From the NCBI GenBank assembly GCA_001804285.1, contig MHFR01000032.1, positions 1 through 61,265 of the forward strand: DNA of 61,265 nucleotides. Direction: 5' to 3'. The stretch is from Candidatus Danuiimicrobium aquiferis (GTDB lineage: Bacteria; Omnitrophota; Omnitrophia; Omnitrophales; Danuiimicrobiaceae). Below the pieces are notes generated by a model. That model had not been told where the DNA came from, made no database searches, and saw only the letters and a list, made by a program, of their open reading frames with translations. The position numbers were made by a program, and so were the translations under genes. Below are positions 52,779 to 61,265 of the stretch, piece by piece; the first letter of the stretch is position 1; each line of letters starts with the position of its first letter.

Positions 52779-52997
52779 TCATCTGATGTCGAAAACTTTA
52801 CTTTTTGAGGTATGGCCTGAAAGGATATGAATACGCATTTTGGGGATGTCAAAATATTCGCTCAGCGCTTCAATGACGGCTTGATTCGCTTTGCCTTCCG
52901 CCGGCGGCGCCTTCACAAAAACGCGATAATGTGTCTCATCGGTTTTCTCAACTTTAATCACTTTCGAATTGGGTTTCGTCGTAATAAACAGCTTCAT
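52779..52997 (-). CDS. DUF167 family protein (YggU-like)
   Basis: A 72-residue protein with the DUF167/UPF0235 pattern: T-K-P-N-S-K near the N-terminus, A-P-P-A-E-G-K-A-N-Q-A-V-I in the middle, I-L-S-G-H-T-S-K-S-K at the end. The family is small, widespread and of unknown function. It starts 3 nt after the lnt-fusion stop, suggesting one transcript. Confidence 0.92.
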   Translation of the reverse strand: MKLFITTKPNSKVIKVEKTDETHYRVFVKAPPAEGKANQAVIEALSEYFDIPKMRIHILSGHTSKSKVFDIR

Positions 52998-53000
52998 CCG

Positions 53001-55328
53001 TCACTTGTTTAAACTTTTTATCTTTTGAAAGAATTGTTCCTCGAGCTTGGACGTATCGGAAAAAACTCCTTTGTAGGCCCGCTCAACCGATTCTTCAAAA
53101 CTTTTCCCATTTTTCAAATTGATAATAAATTCATGAAACCGGCTTGGCCCGTATCCGTCGATCAGGAATCGCACAAACGCCTGAGCCTCGGAATAATACG
53201 TCACCGCACCTCCGCGATCCTGTTCGGCCGGGTTAACAATTGTCAGCATTTTTAGCGGAAGCAAATACCCTTTTGCCGCGGCATCCTTTAAACCATACCC
53301 GAGTTCCCCTCTGATCCGGTCTTCCTGAGAAAGCGCAAATCCTTCGTGCAACCACTTAGGCACATTTTGATGCCGGTCGGTCATATCAAATAAAACCAAA
53401 TGAGCGATTTCATGCGGAAGCACAGAATTTAAAAATCCGGAGGCGCCCCGGTAGGACGAAATCGTCCGCCAGTCATAATCCGCAAGCCCCGAAGACCAAT
53501 CTGGCGCCTTTTTTTCTTTTATAAAATCTTCCTTTGAATCATAAATTTGAATTTTTACACGATTCGTTTCCGCCCAGCTCCTCAAAGGGGTATCATAACT
53601 CACCTGGCTCACAATTCGTTTAAACCGTTCCTCGGCGCCCGTTAATATCTCATTGGCAACCGCCGGGTTTTCTTTCTTTTGAAGCACTTCAAAATGGTCA
53701 CCGGCAGTCACTGTCCACCCCTCAGATTCCGCCGTCTCACCCGCGGCAGATTTTATTAATATGAATGAAAATAAAACGATACACGGCAAAGATTTTTTGA
53801 TTTTCCCGGAAATGTTTCTTCCCCAAAAAATAAAACAAAACAAAGCCAAACAAATCCACGGGAAATAATAGCCCCAGCGCTGATAAATCGTTTTTTGATC
53901 GGAAATTTCAATGATCCGCGACAAACCGCCCGCTATAAAAATATCGTGGTCGCCCTGATCCTTCACCCGGTCAAGCACACGCCCCTCGGCATCGATAAAA
54001 GCAGAGATTCCCGTATTGGCTGCCCGCACAACCGGCACGCCGTTTTCGATCGCGCGAAAAACCGAAGCCTGCAAATGTTGATAAGGCGCGGCACTCACAG
54101 AAAACCATGCATCGTTTGTGATCACGACTAAAAATTTAGCTCCTTTTTTGACGGCAAGCCGTGCAAGCGACGGAAACGTATCTTCAAAACAAATGAGCGA
54201 TGCGAACGGATATTTATTTTTAAGGTTAAATACTTTCATCTCCCGGCCGGCGGTAAAATCACTGACCCCAAGCGAATGCGCAACAATATCCAGGCCAAAT
54301 AAACGAAACAGATTTTGCCATGGGATAAATTCTCCGAACGGAACAAGGCGGATTTTGTCATAACGATTTCCGAACGAGCGGGATTCGTCGATTAAATACG
54401 CGCTGTTGTATACTTTTGTATTCGAATCCACCATCGTGATCCCTTCGCGAAGCGCTTCAAGATGCGGCGCACCGATAAGAAGCGGCGTTTTAAGTTCACT
54501 CACAAGCTGAAAAACGAGTGTCCCGTCAAGATCGTAATTGAAAAAACCCGGAAAAGCCGCTTCCGGCCAAATGATTAAATCCGGCCCGCCCTGTATGAAC
54601 CGTGACAAACTATTATATTTTTCGATAATCGCCATCTTCCGCAACGAATCCCATTTTTCATACTGCGGAATATTGCCCTGCACTACACCAAGCCGGACTT
54701 GCCCCGTAGGCTTTGCGATTTCTCCGTATTTCATTCCAAAATAATAAGAGCCACCGGCGATGGATGCAAAAATCACCATAGCGAAAAAGGTATTGATGAA
54801 ATTCCGGGAAGACCGCTCGGCAAGAAATTTGATGACAATCAAAAAGGTCACATTCGATAAAACAATTAACGCTGAAATTCCATACGCCCCGGCGAATGAT
54901 GCAAGAAACGAAACTTTCGGATTGGCTGCCTGAGTATACGCCAGCAAATTCCAGCCAAAGCCCCAGACCGGAATTTCCGTACGCACATATTCGAGAAAAC
55001 ACCAAAGCGCAGGCAGCGCAAAAAGTGCGGGCAAATCATGCTTCCGTTTTAAAAGCGAGTGTGCGGCGATTCCAAACACGCCGTAATAAAAGCCCATCAA
55101 ACCCGCGACAAAAAACCATCCCACATGCGATACGTGACGGAGCCATTCCATGGATGCAAAGTAAAATATAAAACCGATTAGATAAAATTGCAAAAACGCT
55201 TTCCACCCGGACTTTGCGTGCGAGACATTGAATAAAGCCGGCACGAGTGCAATCCAGGCAAGCGGCCAGACATTAAAATTGGGAAAGCTAAGAATAAGGA
55301 AGATCGATGAGAGAAGGACGAGGAACAT
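53001..55328 (-). CDS. lnt: Apolipoprotein N-acyltransferase fused to a peptidase MA-like domain
   Basis: A 775-residue protein. Residues 1-510 are Lnt: N-terminal membrane helices, then a nitrilase domain with catalytic Glu in I-W-P-E-A-A-F-P-G, Lys in R-Y-D-K-I-R-L-V-P-F-G-E-F and Cys in L-I-C-F-E-D-T-F, then a final helix. It adds the third acyl chain to lipoproteins, upstream of Lol sorting. From about 530 an extra extracytoplasmic domain follows with L-P-H-E-I-A-H-L-V and W-L-H-E-G-F-A, the zinc-metallopeptidase (gluzincin, peptidase MA-like) pattern with its Glu ligand. Standard Lnt is about 510 residues, so this is a true fusion. No clear ribosome binding site precedes the ATG. Confidence 0.9.
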   Translation of the reverse strand: MFLVLLSSIFLILSFPNFNVWPLAWIALVPALFNVSHAKSGWKAFLQFYLIGFIFYFASMEWLRHVSHVGWFFVAGLMGFYYGVFGIAAHSLLKRKHDLPALFALPALWCFLEYVRTEIPVWGFGWNLLAYTQAANPKVSFLASFAGAYGISALIVLSNVTFLIVIKFLAERSSRNFINTFFAMVIFASIAGGSYYFGMKYGEIAKPTGQVRLGVVQGNIPQYEKWDSLRKMAIIEKYNSLSRFIQGGPDLIIWPEAAFPGFFNYDLDGTLVFQLVSELKTPLLIGAPHLEALREGITMVDSNTKVYNSAYLIDESRSFGNRYDKIRLVPFGEFIPWQNLFRLFGLDIVAHSLGVSDFTAGREMKVFNLKNKYPFASLICFEDTFPSLARLAVKKGAKFLVVITNDAWFSVSAAPYQHLQASVFRAIENGVPVVRAANTGISAFIDAEGRVLDRVKDQGDHDIFIAGGLSRIIEISDQKTIYQRWGYYFPWICLALFCFIFWGRNISGKIKKSLPCIVLFSFILIKSAAGETAESEGWTVTAGDHFEVLQKKENPAVANEILTGAEERFKRIVSQVSYDTPLRSWAETNRVKIQIYDSKEDFIKEKKAPDWSSGLADYDWRTISSYRGASGFLNSVLPHEIAHLVLFDMTDRHQNVPKWLHEGFALSQEDRIRGELGYGLKDAAAKGYLLPLKMLTIVNPAEQDRGGAVTYYSEAQAFVRFLIDGYGPSRFHEFIINLKNGKSFEESVERAYKGVFSDTSKLEEQFFQKIKSLNK

Positions 55329-55380
55329 GGTAATCAGACAATGAGGAATGGAGAATAGAAACGTGGAAAATAAAACCTTT

Positions 55381-55484
55381 TGTCATCCCCGCATGCTTCC
55401 CTTGGAAAAGAAAGGGCCGGCCCCAATTTTTCCGGGGTAAGCGGGGATCCATAGTTTCTGGATTCCCGCTTTCGCGGGAATGAC
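55381..55484. repeat. Composite palindromic repeat between secA and lnt
   Basis: TGTCATCCCCGC core with the nested ...CCGGCCCC...TTTTCCGGGG block, also seen in the element at 6718-6940, then GCGGGGATCCA and GGATTCCCGC...GCGGGAATGACA. Confidence 0.85.
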
Positions 55485-55528
55485 AGGAAATCAAACTGAC
55501 TCCTCATTCCTCGCCTCTCATCCCTGTT

Positions 55529-58234
55529 TTACGTTCCGCAACATTTTTTATACTTTTTCCCGCTTCCGCACGGACACGGATCATTCCGGCCGACTTTCGG
55601 CTGATCGCGGTGAAATGGTTTAGTCAAATCACCACCCCTTTGAGAGTCCTTCGTTTTCGGATCTTTTGTCCACCCTATGACTGGAGCGTATGGTATCTCT
55701 GTTTCACCTACGCCAACAATCGGCGTAGGCGGCAGCGTTGCCTGTGCAGCATCCGGATGCACATATTCCTGTTGAGCCTGACTCATCGCCGTCTTAACCC
55801 GTTCGCCCCGGACGGCTTCGATTTTAAATAAATATTCGACAAATTCACTTTTGATCGAAGACACCATTTCTTCAAACATCGCGAAAGATTCCTGTTTGTA
55901 TTCAATGAGCGGATTTTTCTGGCCGTACGCCCGGAGTTGAATTCCGTCGCGCAATTCATCAATACTGTGAAGATGCTCTTTCCACTTCCCGTCAATCACA
56001 TTCAGCAGCAGATAACGCTGTAAAAACAGCATTCCTTCCGGCCCGTTTTGCTGCGATTTTTCGTTATACCGTGTTTTTATTGTTTCCAGAAGATCTTCAC
56101 AGAAATCATCAAAGGAATCTCTCGAGAAAAATGCATCCTGGATCGCGATCCCGAATTTCGCGCGCATCGCCGTTTTAAACCCTTCTTCATCGCGCTCTTC
56201 TTCCCGGATATCGGGATTGATATATTTTACAATAATTTCGTCCACTAAATTTTCGATCATTTCGAAAACGTGGGCCGACAAATCCTGGCTTTCTAAAATT
56301 TTATTCCGTTCTTCGTAAATAATGCTGCGCTGCCGGTTCATCACGTCATCATATTCGATCAGATGTTTGCGGATTTCGAAATTGTGCGTTTCGACCCGTT
56401 TTTGCGCCGTCTCAATTGCCCGCGACACAAGCGGATGCTGGATGTCCTGTCCTTCTTCCATGCCGAGCTTCTGCATAATCACCGCAATCCGGTCAGATCC
56501 GAAAATGCGCATCAAATCGTCTTCAAGCGCAAGATAAAACCGTGAGGAACCGGGATCTCCCTGCCGGCCGGTTCGCCCGCGCAGCTGATTATCGATGCGG
56601 CGGGCTTCATGGCGCTCGGTTCCGACCACATGCAAACCGCCTTTTGCGGCAATGCCTTCGCCCAGCACGATATCGGTTCCGCGTCCGGCCATATTAGTCG
56701 CAATGGTAATCGCTTTTTCCTGGCCGGCCCGCGCAATAATTTCGGCTTCTTTCTCGTGATATTTCGCGTTCAACACCGTGTGCGGAAGCCCGCGCCGCTC
56801 AAGCAGCTGGCTTAAATGTTCGGACTTTTGAATCGAAACCGTTCCGACAAGCACCGGACGGTCCTGCTCATGCAATTCAATAATCTCGTCCACGATGGCA
56901 TTGAATTTTTCGCGTTCGGTCCGGTAAATCACATCCGGATGATCGTCTCGAATCAGCGGTCTGTTAGTCGGAATGACCACTAAATCCAACTTATAGATTT
57001 TATCGAATTCCATCGCTTCGGTAGCGGCCGTTCCCGTCATCCCTGCCAACTTTTTATACATGCGGAAATAATTTTGGAAGGTAATCGTCGCGAGTGTCTG
57101 GTTTTCCCGTTCGATTTCCATCCCTTCTTTCGCTTCGATCGCCTGATGAAGCCCGTCCGACCAACGCCTCCCCGGCATCATTCGTCCCGTGAATTCATCA
57201 ACAATGACCACTTTCCCATCTTTAATTAAATAATCCGTGTCACGCTTAAAAAATTCCTTCGCGCGGAGTGCCGCAATCACATGATGGCGCTCTTCAATGG
57301 TTTCCATTTCGTGGAGATTCGGAACATTCATATATTTCGCGGCTTTTGCCTCGCCTTGTTCCGTGAGCGAAATCGTCTGCGATTTTTCTTCCGCAATATA
57401 ATCATAATCGCCGACATTCGTACCGGCCGCTTCCTTTTCCTTCCGCTCCGTCTCCGTCACCACCTGTAGACCTTTCATCCCTTTCCCGGCACGGAAGGCG
57501 CGATAATATTTATCCGTCGATTCTTCCGCCGGACCGGAAATAATAAGCGGGGTTCTCGCTTCGTCGATTAAAATCGAATCGACCTCGTCAACAATGGCGT
57601 AATTTAATTTTCGCTGCGCCCGGTCGCGCGCATCCGCCACCATGTTGTCGCGCAAATAATCAAATCCAAATTCATTATTCGTCCCGTACGTAATGTCGGA
57701 GCCGTAGGCAATTTGCCGCTCCGTAGTGTCGAGCCCGTGATGGATAACACCCACAGTCAATCCCAAGAATTCATAAATCGGCCCCATCCAGCTGCGATCG
57801 CGTTTGGCAAGGTAATCATTCACCGTTACCAGATGCGCGCCGTTTCCGGTGAGCGCATTGAGATAAAGCGGAAGAGTCGCGACAAGCGTCTTTCCTTCAC
57901 CGGTCGCCATTTCCGAAATGATGCCGCGGTGAAGCACAATTCCGCCGATGAGCTGGGAATCGAAATGGCGCATTTTAACCGTTCGCCGCGCCGATTCCCT
58001 GACAACCGCAAAGGCTTCGGGAAGCAAATCATCAAGCGTAGCTCCGTCCGTAAGGCGTTTTTTGAACTCTGCCGTTTTCGCGCGCAACGCTTCGTCCGGT
58101 AAATTTTTTATCTCGGGTTCCAGTGCGTTGATTTGGACTACAAGCGGACGAATACCTTTCAGGATCCGTTCATTCCGCGAACCGAATATTTTTTGAAGAA
58201 CTCCCAGTATGCCGCCGAGTATCTTTTCTAACAT
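55529..58234 (-). CDS. secA: Protein translocase ATPase SecA
   Basis: A 901-residue motor of the Sec pathway. Walker A M-A-T-G-E-G-K-T near residue 108, Walker B and linked motif [21 protein letters not shown] near 213, helicase motif [11 protein letters not shown] near 515, and [14 protein letters not shown]. The C-terminal SEC-C zinc motif [16 protein letters not shown] is complete. A site AGGAT precedes the ATG. Confidence 0.97.
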   Translation of the reverse strand: MLEKILGGILGVLQKIFGSRNERILKGIRPLVVQINALEPEIKNLPDEALRAKTAEFKKRLTDGATLDDLLPEAFAVVRESARRTVKMRHFDSQLIGGIVLHRGIISEMATGEGKTLVATLPLYLNALTGNGAHLVTVNDYLAKRDRSWMGPIYEFLGLTVGVIHHGLDTTERQIAYGSDITYGTNNEFGFDYLRDNMVADARDRAQRKLNYAIVDEVDSILIDEARTPLIISGPAEESTDKYYRAFRAGKGMKGLQVVTETERKEKEAAGTNVGDYDYIAEEKSQTISLTEQGEAKAAKYMNVPNLHEMETIEERHHVIAALRAKEFFKRDTDYLIKDGKVVIVDEFTGRMMPGRRWSDGLHQAIEAKEGMEIERENQTLATITFQNYFRMYKKLAGMTGTAATEAMEFDKIYKLDLVVIPTNRPLIRDDHPDVIYRTEREKFNAIVDEIIELHEQDRPVLVGTVSIQKSEHLSQLLERRGLPHTVLNAKYHEKEAEIIARAGQEKAITIATNMAGRGTDIVLGEGIAAKGGLHVVGTERHEARRIDNQLRGRTGRQGDPGSSRFYLALEDDLMRIFGSDRIAVIMQKLGMEEGQDIQHPLVSRAIETAQKRVETHNFEIRKHLIEYDDVMNRQRSIIYEERNKILESQDLSAHVFEMIENLVDEIIVKYINPDIREEERDEEGFKTAMRAKFGIAIQDAFFSRDSFDDFCEDLLETIKTRYNEKSQQNGPEGMLFLQRYLLLNVIDGKWKEHLHSIDELRDGIQLRAYGQKNPLIEYKQESFAMFEEMVSSIKSEFVEYLFKIEAVRGERVKTAMSQAQQEYVHPDAAQATLPPTPIVGVGETEIPYAPVIGWTKDPKTKDSQRGGDLTKPFHRDQPKVGRNDPCPCGSGKKYKKCCGT

Positions 58235-58289
58235 ATTTTTATCCTGTTTGTTTAAATTATAAAAGCATTCATAGCGTTTAGGATTAAGA

Positions 58290-58425
58290 AACTGCGTTTG
58301 TTTAGCATTTTGAAGTAACGGCGTTTTTTATTTGTGTCATGCCCGCGAAAGCGGGCATCCAGCATTTTTTCTGAATTCCCGCTTAAAGCTTACGGGAATG
58401 ACAGAAAAGCGCAGAACTCAAATTT
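58290..58425. repeat. Hybrid composite palindrome between prfB and secA
   Basis: The left end TTTGTTTAGCATTTTGAAGT matches the terminal repeat of the element at 677-830. The right end GCAGAACTCAAATTTTAA matches the terminal repeat of the element at 6718-6940. Core GCCCGC...GCGGGCATCC and ATTCCCGC...GGGAATGACAG lies between. Confidence 0.75.
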
Positions 58426-59541
58426 TAACTTTTCGATTGTTCCTTTGCTTGAAATTTTAAATATGCTTCGATAAATTCGCCGAGCTCACCATCCATCACG
58501 GCTTGGCCGTTCGATGTTTCACAGTCAGTCCGGTGATCTTTCACCATCGTATAAGGGTGGAATACATAAGAGCGGATTTGCGACCCCCATGCGATTTCTT
58601 TTTTCTCGCCGTAATGTTCTTTTAGCTTCGCCTCGTCTTCTTCCCTCTTCCGTTCATAGAGCCGGGCTTTCAAAACTTTCATCGCCACTTGTTTATTTTG
58701 ATGCTGCGAACGTTCATTCTGGCATTGCACCACGATGCCGGTTGGAACGTGTGTCAACCGGACAGCGCTTGACGTTTTATTCACATGTTGACCGCCCGCA
58801 CCGCCCGCTCGGTAGACATCAATTCGAAGTTCGTTCTCATCAATTTCAAATTCAACGTCATCCGCAATTTCTGCAATCACATCAAGCGATGCAAATGACG
58901 TATGCCGGCGCTTATTCGCGTCAAACGGGGATATGCGCACCAACCGGTGAACGCCGCGTTCGCATTTCAAATAACCATAAGCGTAAGGCCCTTCAACCAG
59001 CAATGTCGCACTTTTCGTTCCGGCTTCTTCACCCGCTTGCAGATCAATCATCTGAAATTTAAAACCGGTCTTCTCAATCCATCTCATATACATCCGAAGA
59101 AGCATCTGCGCCCAATCACAGGATTCCGTTCCGCCCGCGCCTGCATTAATACTGATGATCGCATTACTGCCGTCTAAAGGGCCGGAGAGGAGCCGTTGAA
59201 GCTCAAGGTTATCGACTTCATGTTTGATTTTGCTCAAATTGGTTTCAAGCTCAACAAGAGAACTTTCGTCCTCGCCGATCATCGTAAGAAGCTCTTCCAA
59301 ATCCCTTGTTTCCTGATCCACTTTTTTCCAGGGATCCACAAGCCGCTTCAAGATTTTCAGTTTTGAAATGATTTCCTTCGCTTCGGTAGGTTTATCCCAG
59401 AAACCAGCTTCTCCCATTTGCCGGTTCAACGCATCAATTTCTACTTCACGCCGGTCCAGGTCAAAGATACCCCCGTATCTCTTGAAGTTTAGATTTAACT
59501 TCGCTCAAGGATGAAGTTAACGCGAGTAATCTTTCCTGCAT
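58425..59541 (-). CDS. prfB: Peptide chain release factor 2, with programmed frameshift
   Basis: RF2 recognises UAA and UGA. The zero frame starts at the ATG at 59541 (AAAGG upstream) and reaches a TGA at codon 27 (59461-59463). A +1 shift there continues into the main frame, giving 371 residues in total, normal for RF2. Motifs: the stop-reading tripeptide S-P-F in R-I-S-P-F-D-A and the catalytic G-G-Q in R-A-G-G-A-G-G-Q-H-V-N-K. Low RF2 lets the ribosome slip at the TGA, so the gene autoregulates. Calling only the main open frame would miss the N-terminal 26 residues. Confidence 0.96.
59460..59475 (-). promoter_or_regulatory. prfB +1 programmed frameshift site
   Basis: The minus strand reads CGGGGGTATCTTTGAC: an internal Shine-Dalgarno-like G-run, the slippery codon CTT and the in-frame stop TGA followed by C. 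It is almost identical to the E. coli site. Confidence 0.97.
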
Positions 59542-59595
59542 TGTAAACCTTTCAGTTACTATAGTTTGCTTCAAATGATGGAGTGGAATAGGGGT

Positions 59596-59624
59596 AGTTT
59601 AACAATTATCCGCTAACGTGTCAA
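59596..59624 (-). promoter_or_regulatory. Promoter of prfB
   Basis: Minus strand: TTGACA (59619-59624), 17 bases, TAAACT (59596-59601). It lies about 55 bases before the prfB ATG. Confidence 0.75.
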
Positions 59625-59655
59625 ACAGTGGCACAAGCCATGGCACACCCACTGC

Positions 59656-59979
59656 CTATTCTTTTTTTTCTGACTCATTATCTTGAAGAGCATCTTGTAG
59701 ATAATCTAAAACAATATTAATCATTGTTTTTACCGTGCTGCTACATGATTTAAAAGTAATAAGTTTTAATGTTTTGTCTGCACCAAACTTTCTAATCGGG
59801 CCACTGATCAAAGAATGAATAAATGATTGCGATGCTCTATCAATCTTTTCAAAATTTAAAATAATTTCCTCTTCTTTTTCAAGATTTGGCATAATTTCCT
59901 TTAATCTTATTTCCTGGCCAATATCTTTATTTTCAGCAAAAATCTTTATTATCGATCCACTTGAAAATGTTGATTTCTT
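59656..59979 (-). pseudogene. DUF4325-like (STAS-like) gene without a proper start
   Basis: The first in-frame ATG (59892) gives 78 residues, but sensible coding continues upstream to a TGA at 59980, with F-S-S-G-S-I-I-K-I-F-A-E-N-K-D-I-G-Q-E-I-R. The whole (about 107 residues) resembles a DUF4325 STAS-like protein: I-I-L-N-F-E-K-I-D-R-A-S-Q-S-F-I-H-S-L-I is the typical strand-helix centre. An ATG with a GCGAGGG site exists at 59983, but in another frame, which stops after 16 codons. Moving +1 just after that ATG would restore a full protein. Either a frameshift has disabled the gene or an indel error is present. DUF4325 proteins often neighbour restriction or regulatory genes. Confidence 0.55.
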
Positions 59980-60108
59980 TCATATAACCCTCGCTCTTTT
60001 ATGGGGCGTTTTCGTTTTTCTCAAAGATGAATCCGTGCGATCACTGTAAGCCGCTCGTTTTACTGGGGGCGATAATAGTTCTTCGTGTTCAAAATATTTG
60101 CCACTCAT
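59980..60108 (-). CDS. 42-residue ORF, possible gene fragment
   Basis: ATG at 60108 with a good AAGGAA site. The product begins M-S-G-K-Y-F-E-H-E-E-L-L and contains P-P-V-K-R-A-A-Y-S-D-R-T, then becomes very basic. Its TGA overlaps an ATG by 4 nt and is in frame with the DUF4325-like sequence that follows. The first 25 residues look like the start of a larger, conserved protein, but I cannot name the family with confidence, and the rest may be a recombined end. Confidence 0.45.
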   Translation of the reverse strand: MSGKYFEHEELLSPPVKRAAYSDRTDSSLRKTKTPHKRARVI

Positions 60109-60132
60109 ATCAGTTTCCTTGGGACCTCATTT

Positions 60133-60177
60133 TTATAAAAAATGCCACAACCCTAAATTTTTATCGGGCTATGGCAT
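60133..60177 (-). terminator. Rho-independent terminator of the methyltransferase gene
   Basis: Minus strand: an ATGCCATAGCCCG...AGGGTTGTGGCAT stem (60142-60177) with one or two mismatches, followed by TTTTTT (from 60141 down). It lies about 60 bases after the methyltransferase stop. Confidence 0.75.
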
Positions 60178-60233
60178 ATCGCAATGATAGCGTTTTTAAT
60201 CGAGTATTCTCGAACAACCTTCGCCCATTAAAA

Positions 60234-61007
60234 TTAGCACTTTAAGCATTTCTCCTCAGCAACGGAGGCGTATCCTGAGCGTATTCGCTCTCGTGCCATA
60301 CGACAATATTCCGGAGAAATATCAATGCCAATATAATTTCGTTTAAGATCTCTCGCGACAACGGCTGTCGTTCCCGATCCCATAAATGGGTCGAGTACTA
60401 TACGACCATCTGTCGATGAAATAATCCGCTGAATTAAAGACACTGGAAATGGGGCAGGATGCCCATTTTTCATTTCCTGTGTAAATTCCCATACATCGCC
60501 ATAGGCATTAGCTTTTGACGCCAATTTAAAATCTGGCTTCGCAATCAGATATATAACCTCGTAAGTAGGCAGGAAATAGCCCGCATTAAAATTAATACCG
60601 CCCTTTCTTTTCCAAATGATTATCTGGCGCACAGGGAATTTACTGACAATATCATGGCGGTCTTGAAGCAAGCCATTTTGTACCCGCCATTTGTGATTAT
60701 AAAAGATCGCGCCATCATTTCCTATTAACCTATACATTTCGTCCAGACACTTAATTTGCCATGCAACATATTCTTCATGCGGCATACAGTCGTCATGATG
60801 ACTGTATCCATTAATTAAAGCTGCTCTAGACCATTTGCCACCACGCCCATCCTTCATGCCGTTTCCGGTAGAATTCTTAAGGTTGTAAGGCGGAGAAGTC
60901 ACGATCAAGTCAATTGATTCGTCCGGCATTGTTTTCATTACTTCTAAACAATCACCGTAAATAATCTTATTAAGATAATCTTTAGGAAATTTTAGTTTAG
61001 TGCTCAT
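60234..61007 (-). CDS. Beta-class DNA N4/N6-methyltransferase
   Basis: A 257-residue type II-like DNA methyltransferase. Motif IV T-S-P-P-Y-N-L is near residue 37, and motif I-type D-P-F-M-G-S-G-T-T-A-V-V is near 216. With the catalytic motif ahead of the SAM motif, it belongs to the beta class. S-P-P-Y is most common in N4-cytosine enzymes but also occurs in N6-adenine ones. No restriction enzyme is beside it, so it may be an orphan or a remnant of a restriction-modification locus between an IS element and a damaged DUF4325 gene. The ribosome binding site is weak. Confidence 0.9.
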   Translation of the reverse strand: MSTKLKFPKDYLNKIIYGDCLEVMKTMPDESIDLIVTSPPYNLKNSTGNGMKDGRGGKWSRAALINGYSHHDDCMPHEEYVAWQIKCLDEMYRLIGNDGAIFYNHKWRVQNGLLQDRHDIVSKFPVRQIIIWKRKGGINFNAGYFLPTYEVIYLIAKPDFKLASKANAYGDVWEFTQEMKNGHPAPFPVSLIQRIISSTDGRIVLDPFMGSGTTAVVARDLKRNYIGIDISPEYCRMARERIRSGYASVAEEKCLKC

Positions 61008-61037
61008 TTCATTCTTTCGATAATAGGTTAATCAAAA

Positions 61038-61174
61038 TCACTACTGTCCCAATGTTGAATGATACATTTTTTGTAACTTATTTAAGGTCAATATGTTGTT
61101 ATCCAAAATAGCTGTAATCGATTTGAAATTGCCTGTACGCTTTGGCCGTTCTTCACGCAAGAAAGGAACAGCCA
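61038..61174 (+). mobile_element. Probable left end of an insertion sequence
   Basis: The untranslated lead-in to a transposase start. A TGTCCCAATGTTGAATGATA stretch near 61045-61064 has the look of an IS4-group terminal repeat, but the other end is outside the window, so the exact border is not fixed. Confidence 0.45.
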
Positions 61175-61265
61175 ATGAATACAGGGAAAACGATTTTTGC
61201 TCAATTGATGGAGCATCTTCCGCTTCACGAGTTTCGCAAATGCGTCCATCGTTATCAAGGCAATT
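61175..61265 (+). CDS. IS4-family transposase, N-terminal part
   Basis: The reading frame starts with ATG at 61175 after AAGGAACAG and is open to the window edge (30 residues). The opening M-N-T-G-K-T-I-F-A-Q-L-M-E-H-L-P-L-H-E-F-R-K-C-V matches the DUF4372 N-terminal region of IS4-family DDE transposases. The catalytic part lies beyond the edge. Confidence 0.8.
   Translation, partial: MNTGKTIFAQLMEHLPLHEFRKCVHRYQGN

Noticed and set aside
677-58425. CRISPR array formed by the repeated TGTCATTCCCGC palindromes
   Set aside because: Copies are dispersed over tens of kilobases, with no regular spacing, spacers or cas genes.
1-61265. tRNA or rRNA genes in intergenic gaps
   Set aside because: The gaps are short and filled with palindromic repeats; no cloverleaf with a T-arm GTTCRAA-type box was recognised by eye.

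Overview
The window looks like a chromosomal segment of an uncultured diderm bacterium, most plausibly Candidatus Omnitrophota (OP3). The diderm assignment rests on a Mla-type lipid transporter, a Lol lipoprotein exporter and Lnt. The Omnitrophota assignment is inference: it rests on a 17.7 kb open frame whose product is dotted with R-[AS]-E-x-R peptides, and on an mcsA-mcsB-clpC operon in a diderm background. No rRNA, tRNA, prophage or CRISPR array was seen. Almost every gene lies on the minus strand, with many 4-nt ATGA stop/start overlaps, so the segment reads as long operons transcribed right to left.

Layout in the direction of transcription (high to low coordinates). 61.3-59.6 kb is an accessory edge: the start of an IS4-like transposase, a beta-class DNA methyltransferase, a 42-codon ORF and a damaged DUF4325-like gene. 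59.5-52.8 kb holds prfB with an intact programmed frameshift, secA, an Lnt-peptidase fusion and a DUF167 gene. 52.4-34.7 kb is one giant gene of 5904 codons. Its product starts with a signal peptide and carries modules resembling TIKI/ChaN, helix-turn-helix, sigma-70 (two), HAD phosphatase, two methyltransferases, HD, GHKL ATPase and two GNATs. 34.5-31.6 kb has a thiol peroxidase with a polycysteine tail, a secreted glucoamylase-like enzyme and a small secreted protein. 31.3-26.0 kb has lysS, LolCE-LolD, ilvE and mcsA-mcsB, continuing to clpC. 22.5-15.7 kb has an AsmA-like protein, MlaE-F-D, a PIN-TRAM membrane protein and an IspDF fusion. 15.7-9.0 kb is gltX-cysS-(RAYT transposase)-tmk-holB-metG. 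8.9-0.2 kb is tatD, two membrane proteases, thiL, tsaE, tsaB, alr, birA, coaX and two HAMP-only membrane proteins. The left edge carries a perfect-spacing CIRCE operator and promoter for a heat-shock gene beyond the window.

The most unusual content is the giant gene and its relation to repeats. R-[AS]-E-x-R peptides fall between recognisable modules and not inside them. At least five different families of palindromic DNA sit inside the gene without breaking its frame, and two of these families also occur outside it, one of them inside a REP-associated transposase gene. A convincing small plus-strand gene with its own ribosome binding site is fully contained, antisense, in the giant frame. The intergenic regions hold composite palindromes built from a shared core with interchangeable hairpin inserts, some flanked by terminal inverted repeats.

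Limits: all family assignments were made by eye from motifs without database searches. Domain edges in the giant protein are approximate.
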